Source: Typhlomys cinereus (Eukaryota; Chordata; Mammalia; Rodentia; Platacanthomyidae). From it: a stretch of 64,000 nt of DNA. Positions within the stretch are counted from its first letter, which is position 1. Each line of letters opens with the position of its first letter. The translations under genes and the position numbers were made by a program. Shown here piece by piece: positions 46,130 to 58,384 of this stretch. A model generated the notes under the pieces. It was not told where the DNA came from, made no database searches, and saw only the letters and a program-made list of their open reading frames with translations. The stretch lies in the NCBI GenBank assembly GCA_023101885.1, contig JALPQD010000246.1, forward strand, positions 558,001-622,000, written 5' to 3'.

Positions 46130-46411
46130 CTTTGTTTATTTAGTGTGTGTGTGTGTATTTGTGTGTGTGTGTGTGTGTGAGTGTGTGTGTGTGTCAGAAG
46201 ACATTGTGGATGACCAAGAATGACATTGGGAAATATCCTGGATTGCTTCTTGCTTCACTCTGGTATTTCTCATGTTCTGTCCACCAGGCTAGGAAGTTCA
46301 AGCCATGACCAGCCATTTATGCCTGGCATTTTTAAGTAGGACCTAGTGTTTGAACTTAGGACCTTCTGCTTGTCAGACAGAGTCTTAACCCATAAGCCAT
46401 CTGTCTAGACC
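46130..46411 (-). mobile_element. B2-related SINE with (TG)n
   Basis: Minus orientation with head at 46411 (gaggtctagacagatggctta), family body, and TG-rich tail at 46144-46194. Confidence 0.85.
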
Positions 46412-46764
46412 TCTAACCATTTTGTAACTACAAAGATCTTTCTTATTATTTTTTAATAATCACATGAAAAGGGGTCCTCCTGCTAAACTCTAGTTTTGCA
46501 AAAAAAAAATGTTATCAAACACTTCAAACTGCTAACTTTTTCTTCCCTGGTTTTCTTTTTCTTTCTGTTTCAATTATTTCTGCTCTACTATTTGCAATTA
46601 CTTTACTATTGCTTAGAATATTTATATATTGATGATAAATATTTATATATTAGAATATTTATATATTGATCTAAGCATTTTGAGTAAAGTACTCTTTCAT
46701 ACTGTATTATTGATTTTAGAGAATTTTATCATATGTGAAATTAAATACAGTTACATGTCACTTA

Positions 46765-46783
46765 ATTTGTGTGTGTACATGTG

Positions 46784-46827
<44 letters not shown>

Positions 46828-47015
46828 CAGAGGCCACTGTGTGTGTCTGTGGAGACCAAAGAGTGAATATTTGCATCCTCTCCTTTTTTCATTTTCTCTA
46901 GGGTTTCCTCAGCTCCACCATTTTTATCTGGAGTTTTAACTGGCATCTAAGATCTGAAACTCAGATCCTTCTTATTGAGAAACAGAGGTTTAACCCCCGA
47001 GTTATCTCTCCAGCC
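46765..47015 (-). mobile_element. B2-related SINE with (TG)n
   Basis: Minus orientation with head at 47015 (ggctggagagataactc), shortened body, and TG tail at 46784-46825. Confidence 0.82.
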
Positions 47016-47169
47016 TTTTGGTCAATTATTTTGAGACTTTGGAGTTGATTTTCTAGAATCTCTATTATTTAATTTCATGTATTTAGAGACTTTCCTATTT
47101 TCTCCCTGCCACGGATTTCAACTTGAATAGCACTACGGTGAAAGATTACACATTATATAATTTCAATTC

Positions 47170-47440
47170 TGTACAGCTTGTTGAAGTTTGTTTTAAAGTC
47201 CAAGATGTGGTCAATCTTGTCTAATCCTCATAGACACTGTGAAAATATTGAGATTTTGCTGGTTTGGGTCAGATTGTCATAAGCTTGTTAATTAGATATG
47301 GTAGATATTTCACATTCTCCTGCAAAAAGGAGTTCGAATCTCCAACTGTAGCTTCAAATTTATCTACCTCATTAAGTTGTGTCACATCTTGTCCTATATA
47401 TTATATCTCTGTTTTTCTGGTGCTGATACATATAGGATTG
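47170..47440 (-). mobile_element. Old L1 ORF2 endonuclease-region remnant
   Basis: Antisense to L1 sequence after the endonuclease GDFN region: 'tccaagatgtggtcaatcttg' matches the position of the KIDHI-coding stretch in complement. The rest is too decayed to translate. Confidence 0.5.
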
Positions 47441-47833
47441 TTTCTAGAGACAAACTGTCTAACATTATTCTCAGACATTAGTTACTGCCTTTGCTCTCTG
47501 ATGAGCAGTCAGGTAGCTGGGTCTCAGGGTGCCTTGGTCATCTGTCATTCTCTACTCCTGTCTGCCACTCCTGCAATTAAAATGGAAGAAGCCACTAAAT
47601 TTGAAGCAGTACCTCCTGTGGATTGGAATTCTAGTTACACGCTACCAAGACTAGCATATGTGTTATATTTCAACTTTTATTTACACAATGACATTTCTAA
47701 ATCTCCTTTAACACATTTTCTGTGAGCCACTAAGATCTCTGTACTTTAATTTTCAAACAGCAGAATTTTCTTGACATCTTTCTGCTATTGATTTCTCTTT
47801 TTCTAAAGCCAAAAACATACTTTGCTTTGTGTA

Positions 47834-47837
<4 letters not shown>

Positions 47838-47874
<37 letters not shown>

Positions 47875-47888
47875 GTGTGTGTATGTGT
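47838..47888 (+). repeat. (TG)n microsatellite
   Basis: TG dinucleotides with TATG interruptions; no SINE head seen nearby. Confidence 0.92.
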
Positions 47889-48111
47889 CTTCCATGTTTG
47901 CTATCCCATGAGTTTTGTTTTAGGAGAAGAATGTAGTCTGTCTTGGTGAATTGTCCATATACAATGGAATATTAGTTTTGCTTTCATAGAGCTGAAACTC
48001 TATCTTTGAATTTCAGGTGACAAATAGAGAGCTTTCTAGTGTCCTTCCAGGACTAAAGAATGGCTTCTCCCATCACATTTCACTTTTAGAAGGAGAAATG
48101 CTATAGACAAT

Positions 48112-48310
48112 TTTTTATTAATTAATTAAATTTTTTCCACTCATACAAACTTAATAGGTACCCTGGTCCCCTCCCTCCATCCACGCCTCCCCGGACCCCC
48201 TTGCTCTCTCTCCCCCTTTTTCCCCTTCCTTTCCCCCCATCCCTCCCTTTCTCCCAGTGCTCCCTCTCCCCACCCTTCCATCCCTGGAGCATCATTTAGT
48301 GTGAATGTTT
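48112..48310 (-). mobile_element. L1 3' end remnant
   Basis: Starts T-rich, then 'ctcatacaaacttaataggtac' (complement of the shared L1 end) and a C/T-rich tract to about 48290. Confidence 0.8.
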
Positions 48311-48454
48311 CAGTAAAGAAAAGTTAACTGGAGACTGTAGGAACAGGTTAGGTGATAAATGTTGCTCATGATGACATTTTTATTCTGCCTCTGAGTTTTT
48401 GGCATTGGATGTTATAACAACTCAAGTTTGGGACTATCTGGGCCAGCTGGTAAT

Positions 48455-48760
48455 TTCTGTGATGGTTGGTATTAATAGGAGCACGTCACCTAGGAGGACT
48501 CCTTAGGTTCATCCAAACTCTATTCTCTAGATTCAGATTGGCCTTATGAATGTTTATGAGTGTCTGGCCAGATTGCATAAGCGATTTTTTCAGGCATTAG
48601 TTGTCTGAGGCAGGTTGTCTAGGACTGTGTAAAGTGGAAGATGACCATGAAGTAAGTAGCAAGCATTCATTGATCTTTCCTGAAACTCTCTTCCTGTGGC
48701 TGAATAAATGCGAATTTGGGAGGTGAAGTAAACACCTTACTTCCTTATATTGTTTGAATT
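48455..48760 (+). mobile_element. ERVL-type (MT2/MLT2-like) LTR, diverged
   Basis: Begins tgtgatggttggtattaata. Later 'agcattcattgatc' and 'cttcctgtggctgaataaatg' follow the order of rodent ERVL LTRs. No duplication identified. Confidence 0.4.
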
Positions 48761-49839
48761 GAATATTTTATTGAAGCAATGTGTAATGATACAAAAGTAG
48801 TCTTTAACTGAAATACACAAAACTGTTTCAATTTCCACCCTTACACATGACTATAAGTAGAATCTGCTGGTATTATGCAGAATTGTACACTTTGCAGTGA
48901 ACTCATTATCAAAAATGTCCTGTTTAGGATTCTTAGCATAGCTTTACTGTAGTGTAGGTTGTTGCTTCTTGCTGGTTCGGAGCTTTTAATTATTCCTCCC
49001 CTGCATGCACTGGGATTGGATGCCTCTAGGATACAGGATGCCAATGCTGTGCATCATTGTTTTGTCTTATAATGGATCTTGGGCAGGATATTGTCAGACC
49101 ATTAGGCCAAACAGAAAGGTGGATTTAATTTGCATCAAATAAACATGTTAAAGTTAAATGACTCAAAGATGCAAATGCATTAATTAACATTCCTCTAACA
49201 ATGTTTAAGAATTGTTTCATTGCTGGAAATTTAGGCACATCACCCAATGTCTTCCCAAGCAGGGCAAGTGTCCTGTCAAAACACTGCTCCCTCAGATACG
49301 AGATTAGCTTGTAAAACACACCCCAAGGCCACCCTCTGTGCTCCTCTGTGAGGTGTAGTAGGTTGAATGCATAGCTTCCTGTTGCGGGGTCCATAGACAA
49401 AGTAGTAAGTACACCTTTGTCTCTATGGGTTTAATACAGAGAAAAAGACCGTGCACGATGGTTCTTTTCACTTGTGAGTTTGATAGGATTAAACTTTTCA
49501 ACAGCATTAGTGAGGAATAGGGTTGTCTGTATACGGGAGGGATTTCCACGTAGGATCTACCTAGGGTGTAAGATCTGTTCTGGATGCTTGAGTCCCCATC
49601 CTATCGTGTTGTAGGCTGAATTTAAAACGGACAGACTCAAAGCCTGTGCAGCACAACATTTCCCATTCCTACTTCTGGACACTACCAAATGTGAACAAGA
49701 AGCTTCACAGGTCTGATAGTATAGCCTGGAGCTGCCCTTGCCACCATGCCTTTCTTTCCATGATGGGAAATAGCCTGAACCCATAAGTCAAGTTAAATGT
49801 TGTCTTGAAAACTCTTCTTTTTAGATAAGTGCTCGTTTT
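48761..49839. other. Unassigned DNA
   Basis: No gene recognised. Open frames on the minus strand (49125-49400, 49304-49549) have no motif I can assign. Confidence 0.45.
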
Positions 49840-50790
49840 TCTGAAGGAGAGCTTCGATTTTAATGTTTTCTTCAATTCATTTTTTTCAGTGTTTAAAAAT
49901 TTCATTGTGCATGTCTTTTACTTCCTTGCTTAGGTATTTTTTTTTTGAGATTATGGCCAGTAGGATTTTATCTTTCATTTCTTACCCTGCTTCTCCTGAG
50001 TCTACCCGAGGAAAACTGATTTTTGTAAGTTAATTTTGTATCATCCAATTTTGTTGAAAGTGTTTATCAACTTTGAGGGTTTCATGATAGAAGCTTTGTA
50101 ATCCATGATGTATAGAATCATGTCATTCATGAACAGGGTAACCTGATTTCTTCATCTTCCATTTGAAGGCCTATAATCTCTTTCTTGTGTGTTGCTTGTG
50201 TTAAGATTTCTAGCAGTACAGTTGTCATTGCTTGAAATGTGTGTTGTTCCCCTCCCCCCTCCAAGGTTCATTTGTTTGAATCTTTAGTTGTTTGGGAAGG
50301 TCATGGCACCTTTAGAAGGTGGAGCCTTGCTGGAGGAAGGCGGTCACAGGGGTGAGTCCTGAGGTAAATTAGCTCCACTCTACTTCCAGAGATGTCTGCT
50401 CTTGCAGTTGGCAGTTCTTCAGCTCTCAACCCTCTTGTTGGACATGACTTAGACTGTCTCCGACTTCTGCCAGTCAGCCATGCCTTTTCCTCTGTGATGG
50501 ACTGTATCTCCCCTCTGGAACCCTAAGCTGAATAACTCCTTTCTGTTTTTCCTTTAAGTTGTTTGAACCTCACTGGGGTCTCACAGCAACAGAGAACAGT
50601 AACCAGTACAACAGTGGAGTGGAGTGGTGAACTCTTCCAGGCTTACCTGTTCCTGATTGTAGTGAGAATGCTTCTAGTGTTTTCTCCTTCAAGAAAGATA
50701 TTGCTCTAAGTTTGCTACATACCCTTTATTTTATTCCAAGTTCCTCATAATCCACAAGGAAATACAGAATTGCTTTCTGTATATTGTCAT
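49840..50790 (-). mobile_element. Old L1 ORF2 reverse-transcriptase remnant, split by a solo LTR
   Basis: Antisense L1: 49980-50222 includes the complement of the FADD neighbourhood ('gaatcatgtcattcatgaaca'), and the RT region resumes at 50611-50790 ('gcttacctgttcctgattgtagtgagaatgcttc', parallel to 23937-23970). The two parts join cleanly once the LTR and one ACAGT are removed. Confidence 0.78.
50218..50615 (+). mobile_element. ERVL-MaLR solo LTR inside old L1, perfect 5-bp TSD
   Basis: LTR 50223-50610 begins TGTCATTGCTTGAAATGTG and ends ACCAGTACA. ACAGT flanks it on both sides (50218-50222, 50611-50615). It contains the MaLR block 'gaaggtggagccttgctgg' and a 'gctgaataact' 3' block. Confidence 0.93.
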
Positions 50791-50921
50791 CTTATTTCTA
50801 TCTGCATATCATGCCACATATGCACACAATTTGTTTCTGGGTAAGTGACTCAGGATTTCTTGTAGAGTTACCTCTCACTTATACTTTGCTTCCTTTTTAT
50901 GTTGACGTGTAAGGGTTATAA

Positions 50922-50922
50922 A

Positions 50923-50954
<32 letters not shown>

Positions 50955-50975
50955 TGTGTGTGTCTGTGTGTGTGT
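50922..50975 (+). repeat. (TG)n microsatellite
   Basis: TG dinucleotides with few interruptions, followed by 'gcgcttatatgc', which resembles the SINE tail junction at 22201. Confidence 0.9.
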
Positions 50976-52724
50976 GCGCTTATATGCTTGAGAATGTCTG
51001 TGTGTGTGAGGCTCTCTAAGCAAACCCAGAGTTCACACTTTAGTGTACTCTATCTAGCTCACAGATGTGTTAGTTGTTCCCAGACACTGCTGTCCAAGAC
51101 TAGAAGTGGCAGTGCTCCACCACACCCACTGGGTGTTGCACACGAGATCTCTAGATCATCCTCCATTCATTAAGCTTATAAGACAAACATGTTAGCAAGT
51201 CATCTGCCTTCACAGATCCCTCATTCTGTTTCTTCCCATTTTTCTTTGGGAGCAAATTATTTCTGCTTTGGAATTTTCTCTCTCTCTCTCTCTTTTCTGT
51301 CTCTCACAAACATCTGTATTTTAAAGACATTACTAAAAATTGTTAGGAGGAAGAAATTTGGTCCTCTGTAGCAATTATTATCATTGTTGCTAAGGTGATC
51401 GCTTTATTAATAATTTATTTTCTGTGATGAAACAGTCAATTACTGTATTTTTATGTATTAGTGGCAGTAAGCAGAGCCTCATTAGAATGGAAAAAGCATA
51501 ATACCATGCATAGCATTTTCTAGAAGTTCTAATTGGGAAAACATTTGCTTGTGTAAACACATGAAAGAATGAATTAAATTCACAGTAGCATTGTAGCTTT
51601 TATTATATATTGATGGTCTAAGATTCTTGACATAGATAATAGATGACATTCCCATCGCAAAGAATGCATCTTTCAGTTTTACTCTAGCATTGAATACGCT
51701 AATGAATTTAAAAAAAAAACAGCTGAGAAGAAAACTATGGAAGTCTGAGCTGTCTTTTTGGATGATCTTAGGAAGGTAGGAAGGATTTCACAGTCACAAC
51801 TGTCAAGATGGCACTGTCTGCAGAGTGTGATTCCATTTTCTCCACTTTGCTTTCCACTTTTGCTTCTGTTAAACTATCAAGAATGAAAGAGGCAGAAACA
51901 TAGGCAAAGCACATTTACTCCTTCTGACCTAATTCACGGTCACTGGGGGAAAGTAGATCGCTTGATTTTCCTTATAAGACATAGAATGACCTACAATCAC
52001 CTAGAATTCTGTCCAAATGCTTTAGGCAATGGATCCTTAGATATTCTGCATGAAGTGATTGCTGCAAGTAGAAACGGTTACAGGTGTTGCCATTCATATG
52101 CTCTTTTCCAAATAATGTTTAGACCACAGATTTCATATAGTGTTTGCATATATAACTCGAGCTCTCAGCACCTTAGATTGTTTGTTTGTTTTTCAATTGG
52201 AAATGAGACAGAAAGAGAGGGAGAAAAAGAGAAAATATGACCTAGAAAATAATTGTCTTGTTTATTGATTACCATAAAACATAAAATATGCCCTAAGCAT
52301 GTACTAAGCCACTGAAGGTCACAATCACTTGGAATGATGAAATCCATGTCTCTGATTCCATTCAAAGCTGTTTATGATACAGAGAGATCAAGACGTAACC
52401 AACCACAACTAAGCTGAAAATTCTTTAATTGGGTTAATCAGATTGCTGCCATACTGTTGTTTTGTCACTCAGTGGTCTTACCACTATGACACCAAACTGA
52501 ATGTTCAAAGTCTACTCTGAATCTTCTTTAACTGGTAATTTATGGGACAAAAGAAACTCGCAAGCATCAAAATGGCTTTTTTAAATGCATAATCTTGACC
52601 AGACTTCAGTGAAGCTATTATCTTTGCCCAAAGGATCTCGAAATTGCCTCCATCTGAAACGAACCCTAAATTGCAGAAATCCTCTGCTATTAAGTTGCTT
52701 ATCATTTGTTTACAACTTACATTT
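50976..52724. other. Unassigned DNA
   Basis: Nothing recognised. Confidence 0.5.
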
Positions 52725-52862
52725 TAGTCTTTGAAATAGGACATCAAATGGCCCAAGCTGGTTGCAAACTCCTTACGGAAATGAGGATGGTCCTGAATTC
52801 CGGATCCTCCTGCTGGTTGCTCCCAAGAGTTGGATTATGGTCGTGCACCACCCAGCTCAGCT
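52725..52862 (-). mobile_element. B1-like (7SL-derived) SINE
   Basis: Antisense of a B1 unit: 'tggcccaagctggttgcaaactcc', 'gatcctcctgctggttgctcccaagagttggattatgg', 'cgtgcaccacccagctc'. Diverged and old. Confidence 0.8.
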
Positions 52863-54924
52863 TGCTATCAGAGCATCGTAAAAAATAGCGGCCCCCGAAG
52901 AAACATACTTCGTGAACCATCACTGACAACCCTGCCTCGCCGCTTCCCTTTGCTCCTCAACATTTCTTTCAAAGTTTCTGCAAGACTGCTATTCCTCTCC
53001 ATAAAATAGCTGCAGTATCCAGATCATTTACAACAAATTTAGTAGTGCTGAGCAAGCTTTTGTTTTTAGAAAGATCCTCAACAGCATGCGTTTTTGACTT
53101 GGTCTCAAACTTTAAAGAAAAAAGCCTGTAATGCATACCCCAGGGAATTTGATTCTTGTTGACACCTTTGTTTTAGTGTAGGGAAATTTTACATGCTTGA
53201 CACTTGCATACATTTGCACTCTTTCCTTGACAACTGACTTTTAGAAGAAAAAAAAACTTTCATAGAAGTCTTTAAATGTCACTGACTCTTCTTGTAGATC
53301 TATTCACGTCTAACACAATGAGAAAATGTGTGACAATTCCATGTCAGATGGAAAAAAAATCCAAGGAGACAGAATCGATAACAAAAAAAGAGGAGAGAGC
53401 TCTCTTCTAGAGCACTTTGCTTCTAAGCACTGACTAAAGGACAGTGAGATATATCAGACTTATTATCTGAACACTGTATCTAGTGTATCAGGTAATGAAA
53501 AGGACCGGCATAGAACAAAGAATCAGTAAATATGTCACAGTGCACAAAGCTCGACCTGAAAAGATTTGATTCTTTCCTTTTCCTTTTTTCCCCTGGTCTC
53601 CAAGTCTTGGTTAGAGAAAAACGTTCCTATAAAGTTTCTGGGGGACAGAGTATAATTAACAGAAAACGACCTTGTGTTTTACACTGCTTTTAAAATATCC
53701 ACTTGGCATATCACTGCTGGCATGAACGTCAGTTTGAGATTGATGTTTATAAGAAAGCCCTGAGATACAATTTATAATGGAAAAATTTATCCTCGTGCCT
53801 TGCATGACACATCTCAGCTCTAAACTATCACTCTGTATCTCTGTTGTGGAGAAAGCACAGATCTGATAAGAACTAGTGTTTTCTATTGAAAGAAGTAACC
53901 AATAGCTTTTATTTCAGGAATAGTTGCTGTATTTTTAGAACAGTAAATATTCTCCAACATGTACAACATTCTGAAACATGTCTCAAACCTTCAGTGCTCA
54001 GTCCAAAATATGATAATGCCATTCTTAGCCAGGAGTTTTGAATATCAAGAATAATAATTCCCAATGTAACAGCACATCATGCACATCACAGAGTGCACTT
54101 GTTCATGGGGCATTCGATCATAGGCTGATGGGAAAGTGTTTCTTGTGTTTTATTTGACTTTCCCATTCCAATTTCAGTGTAGAGAAAACAATTTCTATAG
54201 AAATCAAAAATCTTGGACATTTGAAAATTATTTGAAAATTTCTATTATCTATTTAAATATGACATGAAGTATTTTATTTGTAGTTTTAAATCAAATTCAT
54301 CTTCAGAATATTACTAATTGAATGCTTGCATTTACACTATGGAGAAGGAAGAAAAATGCTCCAGTAGGTAGGAAGCAAAATATGTCCACGACATAGTCTG
54401 ATAGCTTAGCAATGAGAAATTTAAGGGGGAAGTCTAATGCAGACATGAGAAGCCTTATGTTTCAGTTTTGCAAGCCTAATACTTCTTGTGTTATTAATAA
54501 TATTACTAACTTTCCTGGGCATTCACATAAGGACACAAGAAGGTAATGTGTGAAAATGCTATCTGGAAAAGAAGGAATTGGTAAAGAAAGCTGTTTATCA
54601 GAATTTGACAGTTACTTATGAGAGTTGGACATGATCACTGCTGAATGAAAGCAGTATTGCTTGGCATGCTTCCATCTTGCATTGCTTGCAGAAACCAAAA
54701 GCTATCAATGGCAATTTTTGAAATGACATTTCTCTACATCGTTCCAATTAGTCTAAGGTGACTAAAGTTAGTAAAGTGATTATGAGATCACGTGTCTGAT
54801 TTTCCATATGATTTTAACAAGATCTTTTAGCTTCTGTGAGTTTTGAAATATAGATGGATGAATTTTTACTATTGTAACTTAGGAATGCAATAATGGGAAC
54901 AAAATTTGATCCCTGGGATTTAAG
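52863..54924. other. Unassigned AT-rich DNA
   Basis: No gene, RNA or repeat recognised. Confidence 0.5.
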
Positions 54925-54929
54925 TCACT

Positions 54930-55160
54930 GAGTCTCTATTTCTATAAGAGACTGCCTCATAAGCACAAGGTCTTGAGTTTGGATCCCAGGTCCCATGTGA
55001 GTGAAACCTGAGAAATCTCAGAGCAAAGCAAAAAGGAGGTAGAAGCAATCCAGGATGATTCCTGAAGTCACATTGGTCTTCAGCAAGAAACACAGTACCC
55101 TCTCACACATACACACACACGTGCACAAAACAAAAATAAATGAAATAAAGCTTATCTCTA
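54930..55160 (+). mobile_element. B2-related SINE, degraded with internal deletion
   Basis: Box-B region 'cttgagtttggatcccaggtcccatgtg' is followed directly by the later body 'agaaatctcagagcaaagcaaaaaggaggtag' and a short CA tail with AATAAATGAAATAAAG. The usual middle (ccagccctggtgggc) is missing and the head is decayed. Confidence 0.75.
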
Positions 55161-55177
55161 TCTTTGTCTTTCTTTCA

Positions 55178-55213
55178 TTATATCTATCTATCTATCTATA
55201 TCTATCTATCTAG
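55178..55213 (+). repeat. (TCTA)n microsatellite
   Basis: About eight TCTA units with one TATATCTA interruption. Confidence 0.93.
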
Positions 55214-55652
55214 TTTAGTGTAGTAATATTAAATTAATAAATAACATTTAGCGAAGACTAATGATGACCTATTAATATCTAAATTGATATGAGTAAAACA
55301 TAAATTCTCAAGCTGATTAATCCCCTGCACTGAACACTGTGTGAAGTACACTAGAAGCATAGCTCTAACAATGAATCCACCTGTTCCTGTGTCCCTCGCT
55401 GTTTGTGCTCATTCTTTACTCCTCTTCTGTAAGTCAACTACTGTTTTAATCTCACATTAGTGAACTAGCATCACACAGTCTGTACTTATTGGTGTCCAAA
55501 TGCTTGCAGTGAACACTGCATGTGCCAGATTTGTTCAAGTTGCCTAGGTGAAGTTGTCTAACTGACAGATGAGATTCCACCGACTTAGTATAAGAGCATC
55601 CACTTTCCTTGACAGCATCGCATGAATACATCATAATTGACTTATTTTCTGG

Positions 55653-56005
55653 TGTCATGGTTTAAAATGTGAGTTGTTCCCACAACCCATGTGTTTGCAT
55701 CCTTAGTCATTAATATTTGGAAAAGACGTGGAACCTTGGGAGGAGGAAGGCATCTCACCGGGCACAGGCCTGGCAGTTTTGTAATCCCAACTCTGCTTCC
55801 AGTAGAGGTTGGCTCTTGCCCTTTGTAGTTTGGTTTCTCAGCCTCCATGATGATGTGACTTAAACCATCTCCAGCTTCTGTTAGCCTTTCTATTGTAATG
55901 GACTGTAACTCCTTTGTGTAAACATAGGGCAAATTAAACTCCCTTTCTCCTTAAATGTTGTGTATGAGTCTTGTCTCACGGCAGAAAAAGGGGTTAACTA
56001 TGACA
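55653..56005 (+). mobile_element. ERVL-MaLR solo LTR
   Basis: Begins TGTCATGGTTTAAAATGTG and ends TTAACTATGACA, with the internal MaLR order (catgtgtttgcatcc, ggaccttgg-like block, 'actccctttctccttaaatg'). The flanks TCTGG / (A)CCTGG match at only 4 of 5 positions with a 1-bp shift, so the target duplication is uncertain. Confidence 0.85.
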
Positions 56006-58329
56006 ACCTGGGTTGCTTCTAGTTCGAATTTATTGAAAATAATGACCCCTTCAATATTATTTACAATGCGTTCTGGTATATATGTGCATTCATTTTTTCT
56101 TCTGTGTGCATGCACACTTTTTCTGGGAAGATGACACTCATCCTTCTATTCACCCCAGAAAAGAATTTGATTAAGTCAAGGTTCAATTTGATGCAGCTTG
56201 ATGGACTAACAACTTTATTGGCATTATATACCGGGATGGGGGTGAAGGTTCCTGCCATTCCTAAATGGCAGGGGTTCAAATGTTTGAGGAATGTGTCAAA
56301 GGCAGTTACCTCAGAAAAGCCTACGCCAGAATGAGAGTTCTCTACAATCTTGGAGATTTCTGTTGTCTGACTTGCTCACAGGAGAGTCTCCTCCATTCAG
56401 AGTTTAACTTCTCAGAGTCTCCTTGTATTAGATGCACATCCCCTGAAGTTCTTCAGTGCTTTCCCACACCCTAGAAGGAGTCACCCACCCCAAGCTTGTT
56501 GGTTTCAGAAATACCCTTGGCCTAAAAAGCTGTCTACTTGCTGTGGCTTCTTGCAGAATCAGATGTTGTGTAGCTTGCCTGCACGGTTGCTGATAAAACC
56601 ATGGCAAAACAGCTTAACAGTAATAAGGGAATTTACTTTTCTCTCATGATAATCCAGTTAAAGTTTCTTGCACAGCTTGGTAGGAGAGACTACACCAACA
56701 ACAAGGGCTTAGGAAAATGGCCCCACCATGTCCACATGATGCTGAGAGAGGGATGATCCTTACCTGCCAAACCAGAATGTCTGATCAAGTATACATAAGG
56801 ATGCCAAACTTCTCAAATATTTCCCTCCATTTTACTCACCTGCCCAAGGAATAGACCAAACCACTGTGGGCGGGCGTTCCCTAACAACTAGACAATCTCC
56901 TACCAATTCAGAGTGGCAATTCACTCTGGACTTAACTGCCAATTCTCTGCAAATGTGTCCAGAGCTCAAATCTTCAACAGTCAAGCTGACGACTATATCT
57001 AACTATGACAGGACACTTCAAATTATTACATATCATTCTCTTTTGATTAGATTGGAAATAAAGTATACAACTGAATTAAGCTGTGTCCAGAACAAGAATA
57101 TCTGACAACTGTCAAGAAAATACAAAAAGCATCATTTTATTTATTGAGCTGCAAAAGACATTAGCAGATCATTTCTCTCCAAATGACTGGATCAGGATTT
57201 ATTCTGCCATCATTGTTCTGATTTTCAGTGTAGAGACATTTTGAAAATAGGGAGACAAAACCGGAACAAAGAAGCTAAAATAAGTTATAACTATGCTAGA
57301 GATAATTGTTGCTGAGGGGAAGTTGTGTAAAAAGATTTAATGCAAACATGCCTTAAAATGTAGGTGGAATAAAAACATTTAAATTCATAATATTGCTGCA
57401 ATAAAGAAAATTTCCTTATTGCTTAGAAATAATGGGAAGGTTTAGATAACATAAAAGTCACGTATTTAACTTTCTTTAAAGTAAATCATAAATAACATTA
57501 TTTGTGTATGTATTAGGAAATACTTTCTGAGTAGAGGTTGCTTGAATAGTTTTGATTAAATCTTATAACATTTCTGCATGTGTAGAATTATTTCTAAGTA
57601 GAAATTTTAGAAAATGTAACATGATATCCTTAGATTTCATGCACACCCTTACAGACAATGAAGTTCATAGAGTTTAATGGCCAGTTGTTATTTGATGTCA
57701 GTGTATTTCTTGTGAAATACAGACCAGGAATAGAACAATATGATTTGGAGACAACAATTCTCATTTTTCCTTTCTCCCCTCAGTATCTTCCACCCACACC
57801 TTAAGCCCAGGCAATTACTTCTCACAACTGTAGATATTATACTTTCATAACAGGTTTCATAAAGTTTAGATGGTCATGTCTGGCTTCATTTTGCAAGAAA
57901 CGGTTTTGAGAATCTGTGATGTCTTTGCAGTCTGTTCCGTTCTATTGCAGACTCATTTCACATCTCATGGGTAAATACCTACAAGGGAAATCGATAGATC
58001 ATAAGAGAAGGCTATGTTTAACTTCTGAGGAACTGTCAAAATATTTTCTAAAGGAACCATACTATTTATATCTCCTGCAAAAAAATGATGAGTTCAATTC
58101 ATCTTCTCCAATGTGTGCTGTTTGATTTTAGTCATGGAAGCGGGTGTAAATTGGTTTTATAAGTGAGATTTTATGATATTTTCTGATTCCAAATGATGTC
58201 AAGACCCTTTACTTCTGTTTGTTGTTAAATTTTTCCTTTCTAAGGTGTCTTTTCTAATCTTCAGCTGCATTTGGGGAACATGTTGCTATTTTTATTCTTA
58301 ATAATTTTTTATATTTCATAGATACCAGC
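56006..58329. other. Unassigned DNA
   Basis: No gene recognised. 56130-56930 has higher GC and longer frames than its surroundings (for example 56104-56334), and 'gcttaggaaaatggccccaccatgtcc' has the feel of an old interspersed repeat, but I could not assign it. Confidence 0.4.
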
Positions 58330-58384
58330 TATATATATACATACCTATCTATATATATATATACACACACACATATACATATGG
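58330..58384 (+). repeat. AT/AC simple repeat
   Basis: TATATA and ACACAC dinucleotide patches with interruptions. Confidence 0.8.

Noticed and set aside
49125..49549. Two overlapping minus-strand frames that look somewhat protein-like
   Set aside because: Different frames, no conserved motif I can name, and no exon signals; could be an old repeat remnant.
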